Assembly: GCA_016196035.1 (NCBI GenBank)
Contig: JACPYM010000111.1
Span: 24,037 to 88,036 of the forward strand
Source of the DNA: Acidobacteriota bacterium
Lineage (GTDB): Bacteria; Acidobacteriota; Blastocatellia; RBC074
Length of the DNA stretch: 64,000 nucleotides
Direction of reading: 5' to 3'
The notes below the pieces were generated by a model. The model had not been told where the DNA came from and made no database searches. It saw nothing but the letters and a program-made list of their open reading frames with translations. Positions 34,379 to 43,636 of the stretch are shown here, piece by piece (position 1 is the stretch's first letter; every line of letters starts with the position of its first letter). Position numbers and translations under genes: made by a program.

Positions 34379-37300
34379 ATGTTGAACCATCTGCAAGCGC
34401 GCTTAGGGCTGCTCACACTGCTGGTGTTGCTGAGCCAGCCACTCAGCGGCTTCGCGCAAAGCGATGCGCGCATTGGCGGCGCCGTGAAAGATCAAACCGG
34501 CGCGGTCGTGCCGAACGCCACCGTCACCGTCAAAAACACCCGCACAGGTGAAGTGCGCACGACAACCAGCAATGGTGAAGGGGTCTTCCTCGTCCCCGCA
34601 CTCAAACCTTCCGTCTACAGCGTGACGGTGACTGTCGCGGGCTTCGCCAAGACCGAGTACACCAACATTGAATTGGTCGTCGGTCAGGCGCTCAATCTGG
34701 AGACCGAATTGAAACCGGTCGGCGCGACTGAAACCATTAACGTGACAGCAGGCGAAGAAGCCGCGCTCGACACCTCCTCGGCGCGCATGGGCGCGAACGT
34801 CAACGAGACCGAGGTCAAGAGTCTGCCGCTCAATGGCCGTCAGTTGTCACAGCTTTATCTGCAAGCGCCCGGTTCGGTCAACAGCGGTTCGGGTACCTTC
34901 GGCGACATTCGTTTTTCGGGGCGCGCCGTCAATCAGAATGCGATTCGCTACGACGGCGTCGAAGGTTCGGCCATCATTGACGCTTCGCCGGGAAACTTGA
35001 ATGGCGAGATTCCATCGCCCTTCCGCTTGCAAGCTTCGCTGGAGAACGTGCAGGAATTCCGCGTGGATTCCAACAGCTATCCGGCGGAATTCGGCACGGG
35101 CACGGGCGGGCAAGTTAGCGTCGTGACCAAATCGGGCGGCAATCAGTTCCACGGTTCGGTGTTTGAATATCTGCGCAATGACGCGCTGGATGCGCGCAAC
35201 TGGTTCGACCGCGCCACCAAATCGCCGCTCAAGCTGAATCAGTTCGGCGCTTCGTTCGGCGGCCCGATCATCAAGGACAAGTTCTTTTTCTTCGGCAGCT
35301 ATGAAGGCTATCGCCTGCGTTCGGGCATCAACTTCGTCGAAGCCGTGCCTTCGACCGCGGCTTGCGCGCGCGCGGTGGCTGCCGTTGCGCCGCTTTGTTT
35401 GGCGGCCTTTCGCGGCGCGGGTGCGGTGATTCTGCCGGGCGTATCCAAAGACCCGGACTTCGAGATTGCACAGTTGCAGGCCAGCAACCCGGTGAATGAA
35501 AACGCCGGGGCGCTACGGCTCGATTACAAGATCAGCGACCGGCAATCGGTTTACGTGCGCTTCTTCCGCGATCAGGGCGACAACAATCAGCCGCAGAACG
35601 TGTCGGGCAGCCGCGCCAGCGTCAAGGCCGTGCCGCAAAACGGCGTATTGGCTTATCAGTCCACGCTCGGTCAAAACAAGATCAACGAATTCAAGTTTGG
35701 TTATAACAGCGCCTACACGCGCACGTCCGGCTTTGCGCCCGTCGTCAACGGCATTGACCTGGCGGCCATCACCATCAACCTGAGCGGCAGCGTCGCCAAT
35801 ACGGGCGTCGCCGGGCAAGGCGCTTCATCGGGCATCACGGTGCCGGGCGGGCTGGTGCGCGCCAATTCGGCGACCAACGGACGCGGTCAGCCGTACACAC
35901 CCTACACGCTGAACTTTGTGGATTCGTTGAGTTGGCTGCGCGGCAATCACAACCTCAAGTTCGGTGGCGAACTGCGTCTAGTGCGCCTTTACACCGACCG
36001 GCTCGGCGGCACGACCTACACTTTCTCCAACCTGGCCGGCTTTTTGGCGAACACCGCCGCTTCGATCCAATACCTGGGCGATGTGAGCGCGCCGAGCGCC
36101 TTCAACCTCACCACCAATGGGGGCGCGACGGGCGACCGCTACGCCAAGCAGGAGTATTACATCGGCTACGCACAGGACGAGTGGAAGATCAGGCCGAATC
36201 TGTCGGTGAACTATGGCTTGCGTTACGAATACTATTCGCCCTTGCGTGAAGACAAGAACCGGCAAGTGGTGCTGGATGTGAACAAAGGCATCCTCAAACC
36301 GAGCGACTCGTCAATTTATCAGTCGAACAAGACCAACTTCGCGCCGCGCCTGTCGCTGGCCTGGACGCCGAACGCCAATGGCAGCGGCGGCTTCAAATCA
36401 TTCTGGGGCGGCGGGCGCACAGTGGTGCGCGCCGGTTTCGGCATCAACTACGGGCCGGGCCAGACCGAAGACCAGATTCAACCGATTGAGTCCGACCGCG
36501 TCAGCTCGACGCTGAGCAACGTCACGAATGCCTTCCCGGCGAACATCCCGCAGATTGTCGCCAACTTTGCGGCCAATCCGAATAACCGGGCCTATCAACC
36601 GCGCGCCTACGACTTTGAGAATTACAAAGTGCCGGAGCGCATTTACAGCTACACCGTTTCGATGCAGCAGGAACTGCCGTACAAGCTGGCGTTGACGCTG
36701 GCCTACGTAGGCTCGCAAGGACGCAATCTGTTTTTGCGCAGCGTGACCAACCAGATCATCGGCGTGCGCACGAACGTAAACCCAACAGCGAGCGCCATCG
36801 TCATTCGCCAATTCTCCATCGTGACCGAAGGCGCGGCGGGCACGAATCCCACCGTGCTCAATCCGTATGCGGAAGTTGACATCAAACGCAGCGGCGGGCA
36901 CGACAGCTACAACGCCTTGCAAGCCGCGCTGGCGCGCCGTTTCAACACGGGCGTCACGCTTAACGCGCAATACACCTTCGGCAAGAGCTATGGCAACACC
37001 GCTGGCTCGAACGAAGCGTTGACGGCGGCGAACAACGCGCGCCAGACCAAAGACTTTGATTACGACATCGGCTACAACAACTTTGACGTGCGCCACACGT
37101 TCAATGTCAGCGCCATTTACGCCCTGCCCTTCTTCGCCAAAGCCAGCGGGCTGAGCAAGACGTTGCTGGGCGGTTGGGAAGTCGGCACGATCCTGAACGC
37201 GCGTTCGGGCTTGCCGATTGACGTGCGCGTCACGCGGCCCGATGTGGTTTATGTGGACGCGGCGGGCGTGGTCTTCCAAACCCCGGCGGCGGGCCGCACG

Positions 37301-37762
37301 GCGGTCATCAACACGCCGGGCGGCGGGGCTTCGCGCAACGTGCGGCGGCCTGATTTGATCGCGGGCGTCAATCCCTTTCTGAATCAAGACCGCACGATTC
37401 TGAACCCGGCAGCCTTTGCGATTCCAAAGCCGGGCACCTTTGGCAACCTGGTGCGCAACCAACTGCACGGCCCGCAATTCGTGCAGCAGGATTTGATCGT
37501 GGCCAAAAAGTTCGCGCTTACCGAGAAGACCAATGTCGAGTTCCGCACCGAAGTCTTCAACATCTTCAATGTGTCGAACTTCGCCAACCCGCCCGCGACC
37601 TTACCCAACGTGTTGGGCAACGGCACGAACCAACTGCAACCGGGCCAGCCCTTCACGGCGGCGGCGGCGGGCACCTTTGGCATCGTCAACCGCACCGTCG
37701 AACGCACCGTGGGTTTGGGCGCGAACCGGCAGATTCAATTCGCCTTGCGTTTGAATTTCTAA
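34379..37762 (+). CDS. TonB-dependent receptor, Oar-like with carboxypeptidase-regulatory-like domain
   Basis: A 1,127-residue outer-membrane receptor. AAGGAGC lies six bases before ATG 34379; the open frame to 34292 has no such site. A signal peptide (LLTLLVLLSQPLSGFAQ) is followed by the regulatory-like domain (ARIGGAVKDQTGAVVPNATV), then LPLNGRQLSQLYLQAPG, the EFRVDSNSYPAEFGTGTGGQ plug segment and a long barrel ending RQIQFALRLNF. This is the standard acidobacterial receptor layout for oligosaccharides or other large nutrients. A strong terminator follows it, so it is monocistronic, and it faces away from the broken receptor upstream, possibly its paralogue. Confidence 0.9.
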   Translation: MLNHLQARLGLLTLLVLLSQPLSGFAQSDARIGGAVKDQTGAVVPNATVTVKNTRTGEVRTTTSNGEGVFLVPALKPSVYSVTVTVAGFAKTEYTNIELVVGQALNLETELKPVGATETINVTAGEEAALDTSSARMGANVNETEVKSLPLNGRQLSQLYLQAPGSVNSGSGTFGDIRFSGRAVNQNAIRYDGVEGSAIIDASPGNLNGEIPSPFRLQASLENVQEFRVDSNSYPAEFGTGTGGQVSVVTKSGGNQFHGSVFEYLRNDALDARNWFDRATKSPLKLNQFGASFGGPIIKDKFFFFGSYEGYRLRSGINFVEAVPSTAACARAVAAVAPLCLAAFRGAGAVILPGVSKDPDFEIAQLQASNPVNENAGALRLDYKISDRQSVYVRFFRDQGDNNQPQNVSGSRASVKAVPQNGVLAYQSTLGQNKINEFKFGYNSAYTRTSGFAPVVNGIDLAAITINLSGSVANTGVAGQGASSGITVPGGLVRANSATNGRGQPYTPYTLNFVDSLSWLRGNHNLKFGGELRLVRLYTDRLGGTTYTFSNLAGFLANTAASIQYLGDVSAPSAFNLTTNGGATGDRYAKQEYYIGYAQDEWKIRPNLSVNYGLRYEYYSPLREDKNRQVVLDVNKGILKPSDSSIYQSNKTNFAPRLSLAWTPNANGSGGFKSFWGGGRTVVRAGFGINYGPGQTEDQIQPIESDRVSSTLSNVTNAFPANIPQIVANFAANPNNRAYQPRAYDFENYKVPERIYSYTVSMQQELPYKLALTLAYVGSQGRNLFLRSVTNQIIGVRTNVNPTASAIVIRQFSIVTEGAAGTNPTVLNPYAEVDIKRSGGHDSYNALQAALARRFNTGVTLNAQYTFGKSYGNTAGSNEALTAANNARQTKDFDYDIGYNNFDVRHTFNVSAIYALPFFAKASGLSKTLLGGWEVGTILNARSGLPIDVRVTRPDVVYVDAAGVVFQTPAAGRTAVINTPGGGASRNVRRPDLIAGVNPFLNQDRTILNPAAFAIPKPGTFGNLVRNQLHGPQFVQQDLIVAKKFALTEKTNVEFRTEVFNIFNVSNFANPPATLPNVLGNGTNQLQPGQPFTAAAAGTFGIVNRTVERTVGLGANRQIQFALRLNF

Positions 37763-37792
37763 CTGGGAGTTACAGTACCTCTTGGATAACTG

Positions 37793-37827
37793 GGCTGGTG
37801 CGCGGTAACGTTTCACCAGCCTTTTTT
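37793..37827 (+). terminator. Intrinsic terminator after the TonB receptor
   Basis: GGCTGGTG (37793-37800) pairs with CACCAGCC (37814-37821) around a 13-base loop and is followed by six T residues. It lies 31 bases past the receptor stop. Confidence 0.85.
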
Positions 37828-38085
37828 ATTGAAGCCGGCTGTTGTGCCGAATCGCAGCGCTGGCAATGGTGGTGAATGTTTGCGTCATTCTCACAGGCAA
37901 GTTTGATTCGGCAAGCAGTTGGCGAATACACTCCGGTTTCTGTTTCTGTGCCGTGGCAATTTCGCGCGCAGCCAACCGGCTGAGGAAAGGCTAAGGCACG
38001 CTGACCGGATTGGTTCGAAGTTCATGGCACTGGCACGCGCGCCAGCTTGAAGTGCCAGCTTCGTGCGCTAACGAGGAGACCTTTC
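37828..38085. other. Intergenic DNA without a recognised gene
   Basis: About 260 bases between the receptor terminator and the DUF3616 gene. A short unfamiliar reading on the minus strand (about 50 codons, containing QKQKPECIRQLLAESNLP) is open but has no start signal or recognised family. TGGCACTGGCACGCGCGCC near 38023 forms a small imperfect hairpin before the AGGAGA of the next gene. Confidence 0.4.
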
Positions 38086-39201
38086 ATGAAACCGAGTGAG
38101 TCCTTTGAGCAGCAATTGATGGCCAGCCGGCGTTGGCGTGGAAATGCACCTGGCGCAACGGAGGCGCTGTTGGCGGCGGCCTTGCTGCTGGGTGGTTGCC
38201 ATTCGGGCAGTGACAATGCGCCTGCGCCGGTGAATTCGTCACCGCTCCACGTCAAGCCGCTGGCTTTCAACGAACTAAACGACTCAGAGGAATTCAACGC
38301 CTCTGGCGTAGTGCCGCTGGATGAAGGGCGCTTTCTCTTTTGCGACAATCATCAATCCGACGCGCTGTTTGAACTGAACTTGACCGCCGACGGGAAACAG
38401 CAAGGGGCCTTGATCCGGCGGCCCTTGCAAGGATTGAATGACGATGCGGTTGACGACCTTGAGGGCATGACAATGGCCGAAGAGAACGGGCGGCGCTTTG
38501 TCTTTGTGGCTTCCTCGCTTTCGCTCAAGAAGGCCCTCAAGAATTTACAGGACAAACCGACCCGCGTGGCCACGGACGGATTGTTGCGCGTCACGGTCAA
38601 TCAGGATCACGGCCTCAGCACCGAAAACGTGCCGGGCTTTCGGGCTTGGTTGATCGAACACAACCCCGAGTTGGCCGAGGCAGCCAAGCTTTCGCCCAAC
38701 AGCGACGGGCTGAATATCGAAGGGCTGGCTTGGGATCGCCAGCGGCACGCGCTACTCTTCGGCGTGCGTTCGCCCGTGCCAGCGGGCAAGTTGCTGGTGC
38801 TGGCGGTTAAGGTCAAAGATTTAGCGGGCGCCTGGACAACCGGCAATCTGGAAATGCTGCCCACGATTCGCCTGACACCGCCGCCCATGCCAAAGCCGGA
38901 GAAAGAAGAACAAGGCATTCGCAGCTTGGAATACATCGCGGCGCTGAATGCGTATCTGGTCATCCTGGGCAAATCCAACGACGATTCGTCGGCACCGTTT
39001 ACGCTCTGCACCTGGGATGGCTTGCCCGAAGGAACGCTGCGGCCACTGCCGGTGACGTTCAGCAAAAAGATGAAACCCGAAGGCGTGACAGCGGGGACGG
39101 TGGGTGGCCAACCCGTCTTGCTTTTCGTGGACGACGGCGGCGGTTACCAGACGCTGCCGCTGGACGCGTTGCCAAAAATGAATGACAAGCCAAAAGCATA
39201 G
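38086..39201 (+). CDS. DUF3616-type lipoprotein
   Basis: A 371-residue protein with a lipobox LLLGGC near residues 31-36, preceded by a hydrophobic stretch, so it is probably anchored as a lipoprotein. The body has propeller-like segments such as DGLNIEGLAWDRQRHALLFG and IRSLEYIAALNAYLVILGK that match DUF3616 proteins, whose role is unknown. AGGAGA seven bases before ATG 38086 decides the start over the upstream ATG at 38047. arsC starts four bases after its stop, so the two form an operon, although a functional link is not evident. Confidence 0.75.
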   Translation: MKPSESFEQQLMASRRWRGNAPGATEALLAAALLLGGCHSGSDNAPAPVNSSPLHVKPLAFNELNDSEEFNASGVVPLDEGRFLFCDNHQSDALFELNLTADGKQQGALIRRPLQGLNDDAVDDLEGMTMAEENGRRFVFVASSLSLKKALKNLQDKPTRVATDGLLRVTVNQDHGLSTENVPGFRAWLIEHNPELAEAAKLSPNSDGLNIEGLAWDRQRHALLFGVRSPVPAGKLLVLAVKVKDLAGAWTTGNLEMLPTIRLTPPPMPKPEKEEQGIRSLEYIAALNAYLVILGKSNDDSSAPFTLCTWDGLPEGTLRPLPVTFSKKMKPEGVTAGTVGGQPVLLFVDDGGGYQTLPLDALPKMNDKPKA

Positions 39202-39205
39202 AACC

Positions 39206-39625
39206 ATGCATGACAAAATACGCGTGCTGATCCTCTGCACGGGCAATTCCGCGCGCAGCCAGATGGCCGAAGGCCTGTTGCGCGCCCTCGCTCACCAACG
39301 CTTTGAAGTTCACAGTGCTGGCACCAACGCCAGCGCTGTGCGCCCCGAAGCGATTCAAGTCATGCGCGAAATCGGCCTTGATATTTCCGGCCACCGCTCG
39401 AAAAACGTGGACGAATTTGCCGGACAGAAGTTTGATTACGTGATCACCGTCTGCGACCACGCCAACGAAGTCTGTCCGGTGTTCCCCGGCCAGACCCAGC
39501 GCCTCCATCACAGCTTTGAAGACCCGCCCGGCACCGGCGACGACGCGTACCGGCTGAACATTTTCCGGCGGGTGCGCGATGAAATTCGCATGTGGCTAAA
39601 AGAGTTTATCAAGCAGGCCAGCTAG
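39206..39625 (+). CDS. arsC: Arsenate reductase, low-molecular-weight phosphatase type
   Basis: A 139-residue cytoplasmic protein with the P-loop CTGNSARS (Cys11 to Arg17), the LMW-PTP-like ArsC signature. The second redox cysteines are in VCDHANEVCPVFPG (about 80-93), and the DPP segment (FEDPPGTGDD) supplies the general acid. It reduces arsenate to arsenite with thioredoxin. ATG 39206 is preferred over an in-frame upstream start inside the previous gene. The stop codon lies in the centre of a 40-bp perfect palindrome. No arsenite efflux gene or ArsR regulator is adjacent. Confidence 0.9.
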   Translation: MHDKIRVLILCTGNSARSQMAEGLLRALAHQRFEVHSAGTNASAVRPEAIQVMREIGLDISGHRSKNVDEFAGQKFDYVITVCDHANEVCPVFPGQTQRLHHSFEDPPGTGDDAYRLNIFRRVRDEIRMWLKEFIKQAS

Positions 39626-39643
39626 CTGGCCTGCTTGATAAAC
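39604..39643. repeat. Perfect 40-bp palindrome over the arsC stop codon
   Basis: GTTTATCAAGCAGGCCAG is followed by the central CTAG and its exact complement. The TAG of the centre is the arsC stop. It could act as a terminator stem, but no T-run follows. The centre is also the CTAG tetranucleotide used as the edge of the main repeat family. Confidence 0.8.
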
Positions 39644-39752
39644 TGGCCATTGCGTATTCGAAGTGGCCGACCAGGCGTGCCGTGCGAGTAGAACAATTTG
39701 CCAAATCCTCCCACCCACTCGCTTCGCGTACACTGCATTGAAATCCTCCCTC

Positions 39753-39933
39753 CTAAAGCGGTTTGCAATTGCGTTTATGGAATCGTGTTGTGCCGGGACG
39801 GTACCGCGCGCGTGAGCAAGCGGCGCGCCAAGCTTCCGCCCTTGGCCGAGTCGCACAGGCTCCGCTTGCTCACGCGCGCGGTACCGTCCCGCTGCGCGGC
39901 TTTTCCTATACACTGATATGAAAACCGATCTAG
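39753..39933. repeat. Palindromic CTAG element, copy G
   Basis: A full 181-bp copy with left end CTAAAGCGGTTTGCAATTGC (first G of CTAG mutated) and right end ATGAAAACCGATCTAG. The core arms GGGACGGTACCGCGCGCGTG and the inverted partner are perfect. It lies in the 600-base gap between arsC and lacI-type genes. Confidence 0.88.
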
Positions 39934-40159
39934 TACCGCCGCCGGAAATGGTTCAACCCCCTAACAACTGGTCATGTAAACCTAATGTGCAAACAACCAG
40001 TCGAATGCCGTTATCAGATGCTGCGTCTTACCAAAGCGGCTGTCCTCTAGGTCAGCAACCAAAACCCTGAAAATCTTGCTGCTGGTTTTCTGCGTGGCGT
40101 GTGGGCGTGTGGCGGACACAGTTTTTTTGCAATTCATCCCTATACAGCCAATTCGTTCA

Positions 40160-40187
40160 TTGACAGCTTGCACCCGCCGATAGTAAA
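40160..40187 (+). promoter_or_regulatory. Possible promoter of the LacI-type regulator
   Basis: A consensus -35 TTGACA (40160-40165) is followed after 15-17 bases by an AT-rich but weak -10 (TAGTAA or GTAAAA). The operator lies just downstream, where bound repressor would block transcription. The 225 bases before it (39934-40159) show no gene. Confidence 0.5.
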
Positions 40188-40195
40188 AGACGCCT

Positions 40196-40211
40196 CTGAT
40201 AACGTTATCAG
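40196..40211. promoter_or_regulatory. LacI-family operator (autoregulatory)
   Basis: CTGATAACGTTATCAG is a perfect 16-bp palindrome with the central ACGT-type symmetry typical of LacI-family sites. It is ten bases before the regulator start codon. A second copy of the TGATAACGTTATCA core precedes the transporter gene. Confidence 0.85.
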
Positions 40212-40220
40212 GTTTTCCCC

Positions 40221-41318
40221 ATGTCCAAACATTCAACCAAGCTGCAAGCCGTCAAGATCAACGGCCACCCGACCATGGTGGACATCGCCAAGCGTTTGGG
40301 CGTGGCGCCGATGACGGTCTCACGCGTCATCAATGAGAGCGGCTATGTCAGCGCGGCCATGCGCGCCAAGGTGCTCAAAGCCGTCGAAGAACTCAACTAC
40401 CGCCCCAATGTGCTGGCGCGCAGTCTGAAGCGGCAACGCACACAGGTCGTGGGCATCCTGCTGCCGGACATCGCTAATCCCTTTTCGGCGGAACTGGTGC
40501 GCGGCGTGCAGGAGGTCTTGCTGGCGCGCGGCTATTCGTCGTTGATCGGGACATCCGAACGTAGCACCCAACGCGAACAAGCCGAGTTACGCGCCCTGCT
40601 CGACTTGCGCGCCGACGGCATCATCGTGGCGACGCGCGAAACCAAGAAAGGCAACGATTACCTGCTGCGGCTGACTGAAAATCGCTTGCCGCTGGTCGTG
40701 GTGGGCCGCACGCTCAATCACCCGCACGTAGACCACGTGACCGCCGATCACTGGCGCGGCGCGTATGAGGCCGTCGAGCATTTGATTGCCTTAGGCCATC
40801 GGCGCATCGGCTTTGTGGGCGTGCAACCGATCAACGGCGCGGGGCTGCGGCGTTATCAAGGTTATCTCGACGCGCTGCGCGAGCATGAATTGAACATTGA
40901 CGAAAAGCTGATCGTCGGCCCCGCCGGGCAATCGGGGCCGGGGTACTCAACCCAAGATGACGGCTATGCTGGGATGAAACGCCTGTTGCAATTGAAGCTG
41001 CCATTGAAGGCGCGCCCGACAGCGGTTTTCGCCCGCAACGATTTCACGGCGATGGGCGCGATGGGTGCGATTCGCGATGCCGGGCTGAAGGTGCCGCACG
41101 ATGTGGCGATGGTGGGCTTCGACAATGTGCCGCTGGCCGCGTACACCGCGCCGCCGTTGACCACGGTGGATCAACCGACGGCTGAACAGGGCCGCCGCGC
41201 CGCCAGCTTGTTATTGGAGCGCATCGAAGGCGACAAAGCCTGCGAACGCCGGGAAGTCTGTCTCGAATGCCATTTGGTCATTCGAGAATCCACGCAACCA
41301 ACTAAGACCAAGAGCTAA
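40221..41318 (+). CDS. LacI family transcriptional regulator
   Basis: A 365-residue repressor. The N-terminal helix-turn-helix and hinge run from about 18 to 72 (VDIAKRLGVAPMTVSRVINE, then LNYRPNVLARSLKRQRT). The periplasmic-binding-like effector domain follows (VVGILLPDIANPFSAELVRG; VGFDNVPLAAYTAPPLTTVD). It most likely senses a sugar or uronate derived from the glycans handled by the genes downstream. The identical operator cores before this gene and before the MFS gene point to repression of itself and of transport. Confidence 0.92.
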   Translation: MSKHSTKLQAVKINGHPTMVDIAKRLGVAPMTVSRVINESGYVSAAMRAKVLKAVEELNYRPNVLARSLKRQRTQVVGILLPDIANPFSAELVRGVQEVLLARGYSSLIGTSERSTQREQAELRALLDLRADGIIVATRETKKGNDYLLRLTENRLPLVVVGRTLNHPHVDHVTADHWRGAYEAVEHLIALGHRRIGFVGVQPINGAGLRRYQGYLDALREHELNIDEKLIVGPAGQSGPGYSTQDDGYAGMKRLLQLKLPLKARPTAVFARNDFTAMGAMGAIRDAGLKVPHDVAMVGFDNVPLAAYTAPPLTTVDQPTAEQGRRAASLLLERIEGDKACERREVCLECHLVIRESTQPTKTKS

Positions 41319-41359
41319 CCGCGCACATCTGGCAACGCGGCAGTTCTGCTGGAAGCGCT

Positions 41360-41375
41360 GTGATAACGTTATCAC
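41360..41375. promoter_or_regulatory. LacI-family operator before the MFS transporter
   Basis: GTGATAACGTTATCAC, a perfect palindrome sharing the 14-base core TGATAACGTTATCA with the site at 40196-40211. It lies 25 bases before the transporter start codon. Confidence 0.85.
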
Positions 41376-41399
41376 AACACCCTGGAGGAGCCGTCAACG

Positions 41400-42710
41400 A
41401 TGCTCGAAGCGAAACGCGCCGCCACAACCAGCACGGGTGAAGCCGCCTTCAAGCTGCGCCATCTGCGTTGGTGGATCATCGGGTTGGTCTTTCTGGCGAC
41501 GCTCATCAATTACATTGACCGGCTGACCGTCTCGGTGTTGGCGCCCGTCATTACGGCGGATTTGCACCTGAGCAATTTGCAATACGCCAGTCTGGGCACC
41601 TGGTTTTTGCTGGCGTATACGATCAGCCAGGGATTGTCAGGGCGGATGTATGACCGCATCGGCACGCGGCGCGGCTTTGCGCTTTCGATTACGGTCTGGT
41701 CGGTCGCGGCGATGTTGCACGCCTTGGCGCGCGGGTTGGGCAGCCTGAGCATCTTTCGCTTCCTGCTCGGTTTGGGTGAAGCGGGTAATTGGCCCGGCGC
41801 GGCCAAAACCGTCGCGGAGTGGTTCCCCGTGCGTGAGCGCGCCTTTGGGATGGCGATTTTCAACAGCGGCGCAGCGCTGGGGTCGGTGATTGCGCCGCCG
41901 CTGATTGTGTGGCTGCAACTCGCGTATGGCTGGCAAACGACGTTTCTGCTCACGGGCACGCTCGGCTTTCTCTGGCTGGCGTTGTGGTTGGCGATTTATC
42001 AGACGCCGGACAAGCAGCGTTGGCTGAGCCGCGCAGAACACGAACTCATTCGCGCGGGACAAGCAGAAGTAAGCGCAAAGAAAGCTGCCCCCAGTTGGCG
42101 CGCGTTATTGCAATACCGCCAAGTCTGGGCGTTGGTGCTGGGTCGCCTGTTGGTTGATCCGGTGTGGTGGTTGTACATCACCTGGTTGCCGCTCTTTTTG
42201 CATCAGGTGCACGGCTTCGATTTGAAAAAGATCGGCCTGTTCGCGTGGGTGCCGTATGTCGCGGCGGATGCGGGTAGCTTGCTCGGTGGCTTTACGTCGG
42301 GCTGGTTGATCAAGCGCGGCTGGTCGGTGCATGCGGCGCGGCGCGCGACGATCATCTTTGCAGCCTTGTTGATGCCCGCCGGAATTCTGGCCGCGCGCAC
42401 GCCTGACCCGCTGGCGGCGCTGGCGCTGATTGCCGTCGTGCTCTTCGGCTTTCAATTCTGGATCAACAATGTGCAAACGCTGCCGAGCGATTTCTTTCCC
42501 GACAGCGCCGTGGCTTCGGTCGCAGGCCTGGGTGGCGTGGGCGCGGGGCTGGGCAGCATGGTTTTCACCCTGGGCACGGGCTGGGTGGTAGATCACTTTT
42601 CGTATACGCCAGTGCTGACGGCGGCGGGCTTGCTCGCGCCGTTGGGCACGCTGGTTTTGCTGGGATTGGCTGGGAAGATCGAGCCGCTACGGCTTTCCGC
42701 AGGCAAGTAG
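41400..42710 (+). CDS. MFS transporter, anion:cation symporter (hexuronate-type) family
   Basis: A 436-residue inner-membrane protein with 12 predicted spans. The opening WWIIGLVFLATLINYIDRLT with SVLAPVI and the GLGEAGNWPGAAKTVAEWFP block are hallmarks of the ACS family that includes ExuT and related hexuronate/galactonate carriers. GGAGGAG lies eight bases before the ATG. A LacI-type operator precedes it. With alginate lyase- and heparinase-type enzymes nearby, unsaturated or free uronates are the probable cargo. Confidence 0.88.
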   Translation: MLEAKRAATTSTGEAAFKLRHLRWWIIGLVFLATLINYIDRLTVSVLAPVITADLHLSNLQYASLGTWFLLAYTISQGLSGRMYDRIGTRRGFALSITVWSVAAMLHALARGLGSLSIFRFLLGLGEAGNWPGAAKTVAEWFPVRERAFGMAIFNSGAALGSVIAPPLIVWLQLAYGWQTTFLLTGTLGFLWLALWLAIYQTPDKQRWLSRAEHELIRAGQAEVSAKKAAPSWRALLQYRQVWALVLGRLLVDPVWWLYITWLPLFLHQVHGFDLKKIGLFAWVPYVAADAGSLLGGFTSGWLIKRGWSVHAARRATIIFAALLMPAGILAARTPDPLAALALIAVVLFGFQFWINNVQTLPSDFFPDSAVASVAGLGGVGAGLGSMVFTLGTGWVVDHFSYTPVLTAAGLLAPLGTLVLLGLAGKIEPLRLSAGK

Positions 42711-42728
42711 ACGGCGAACGTTTGACAC

Positions 42729-42826
42729 CCGCGAAGAGACGAAGAACACGAAGAAGAAAAAGAGTGTCAGGCAGACGGCCTGCTTCCCCACTCCTCCACT
42801 TCTTCGTGCCCTTCGTTTGCGGCGTA
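42729..42826. repeat. Inverted repeat with CACGAAG units (second copy)
   Basis: GCGAAGAGACGAAGAACACG with GAAGAAG on the left pairs imperfectly with CTTCTTCGTGCCCTTCGTTT on the right. The motif resembles the stem at 5091-5165. It fills the gap between the transporter and SDR genes. Confidence 0.6.
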
Positions 42827-42868
42827 CTGAGAAGGCTTTTTCACTGAATCATTGCGGTAGGAGATGAC

Positions 42869-43636
42869 ATGCAGAATTTGATTGATTTGACAGGCAAGGT
42901 CGCGCTGGTGACCGGCGCGGGGTAGGGCATTGGCCGCGCGACGGCGGTGACGCTGGCGGCGCAGGGCGCGGCGGTGGCGTTGAATTACCAGCGCAATGAA
43001 GCGGGCGCGGCGGCAGCGCAGCAGGAAATCATGGCGGCGGGCGGACGCGCCATCAGCGTGCAAGCCGACGTGACCAAGGCGGCTGATGTCAAAGCGTTGG
43101 TGATGCGCACGGTTGCCGAACTCGGCCCCGTTGACATTCTCGTCAACAACGCCGGTTCGCTGGTCGAACGCTTGCGCCTGCTGGAATTGACCGAAGAGCG
43201 CTGGGATGAAGTGATTAACCTGAACCTGAAAAGCGCGTTTCTCTGCGCCCGGGCGGTGGCCGCCGCGATGATCGAACGCCAGACGGGCGCGATCATCAAC
43301 GTGACTTCCATCGCGGGCCGCAACGGCGGCGCGCTCGGTTCGATTCATTATTCGACGGCCAAAGGCGGGATGATCGCTTTCACCAAAGGCTTGGCGAAAG
43401 AACTGGCGCCGCACGGCATTCGCGTCAATGCCGTCTCGCCGGGCGTGATCGCGACGCCGTTTCACGAACACTTTTCGACACCGGAAGCGATGCAAAACTA
43501 TGCCGCCGCGATTCCGCTGGGCCGCGTGGGCCAACCGGTCGAAGTCGCGCAAACCATCGCTTACCTGGCCTCTGAGGCCGCCAGTTTTCTGTGCGGCGAA
43601 ACCATCGAAATCAACGGCGGCATGTTGATGCTCTAA
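42869..43636 (+). pseudogene. SDR-family oxidoreductase interrupted by an in-frame amber codon
   Basis: A 255-codon short-chain dehydrogenase gene: LTGKVALVTGAG, then TAG (42923-42925), then GIGRATAVTLAAQGAAVAL. The stop falls in the TGxxxGIG cofactor loop, where CAG (Gln) is common, so one C-to-T change explains it. All else is intact: VDILVNNAGS, the catalytic Ser in NVTSIAGRNGG, YSTAKGG (Tyr/Lys) and VNAVSPGVIATPF. AGGAGATG precedes the ATG. Restart at GTG 42947 would lack the cofactor loop. In a uronate locus it would reduce a keto-sugar. Either a recent pseudogene, a sequencing error or readthrough. Confidence 0.8.

Noticed and set aside
37840..38020. Small RNA or minus-strand mini-gene in the gap after the terminator
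   Set aside because: About 50 open codons without ribosome site or known family; no promoter-terminator pair bounding an RNA.
39626..39752. Short coding remnant (reading KWPTRRAVRVEQFAKSS) after arsC
   Set aside because: No family recognised, no start signal, too short to support.
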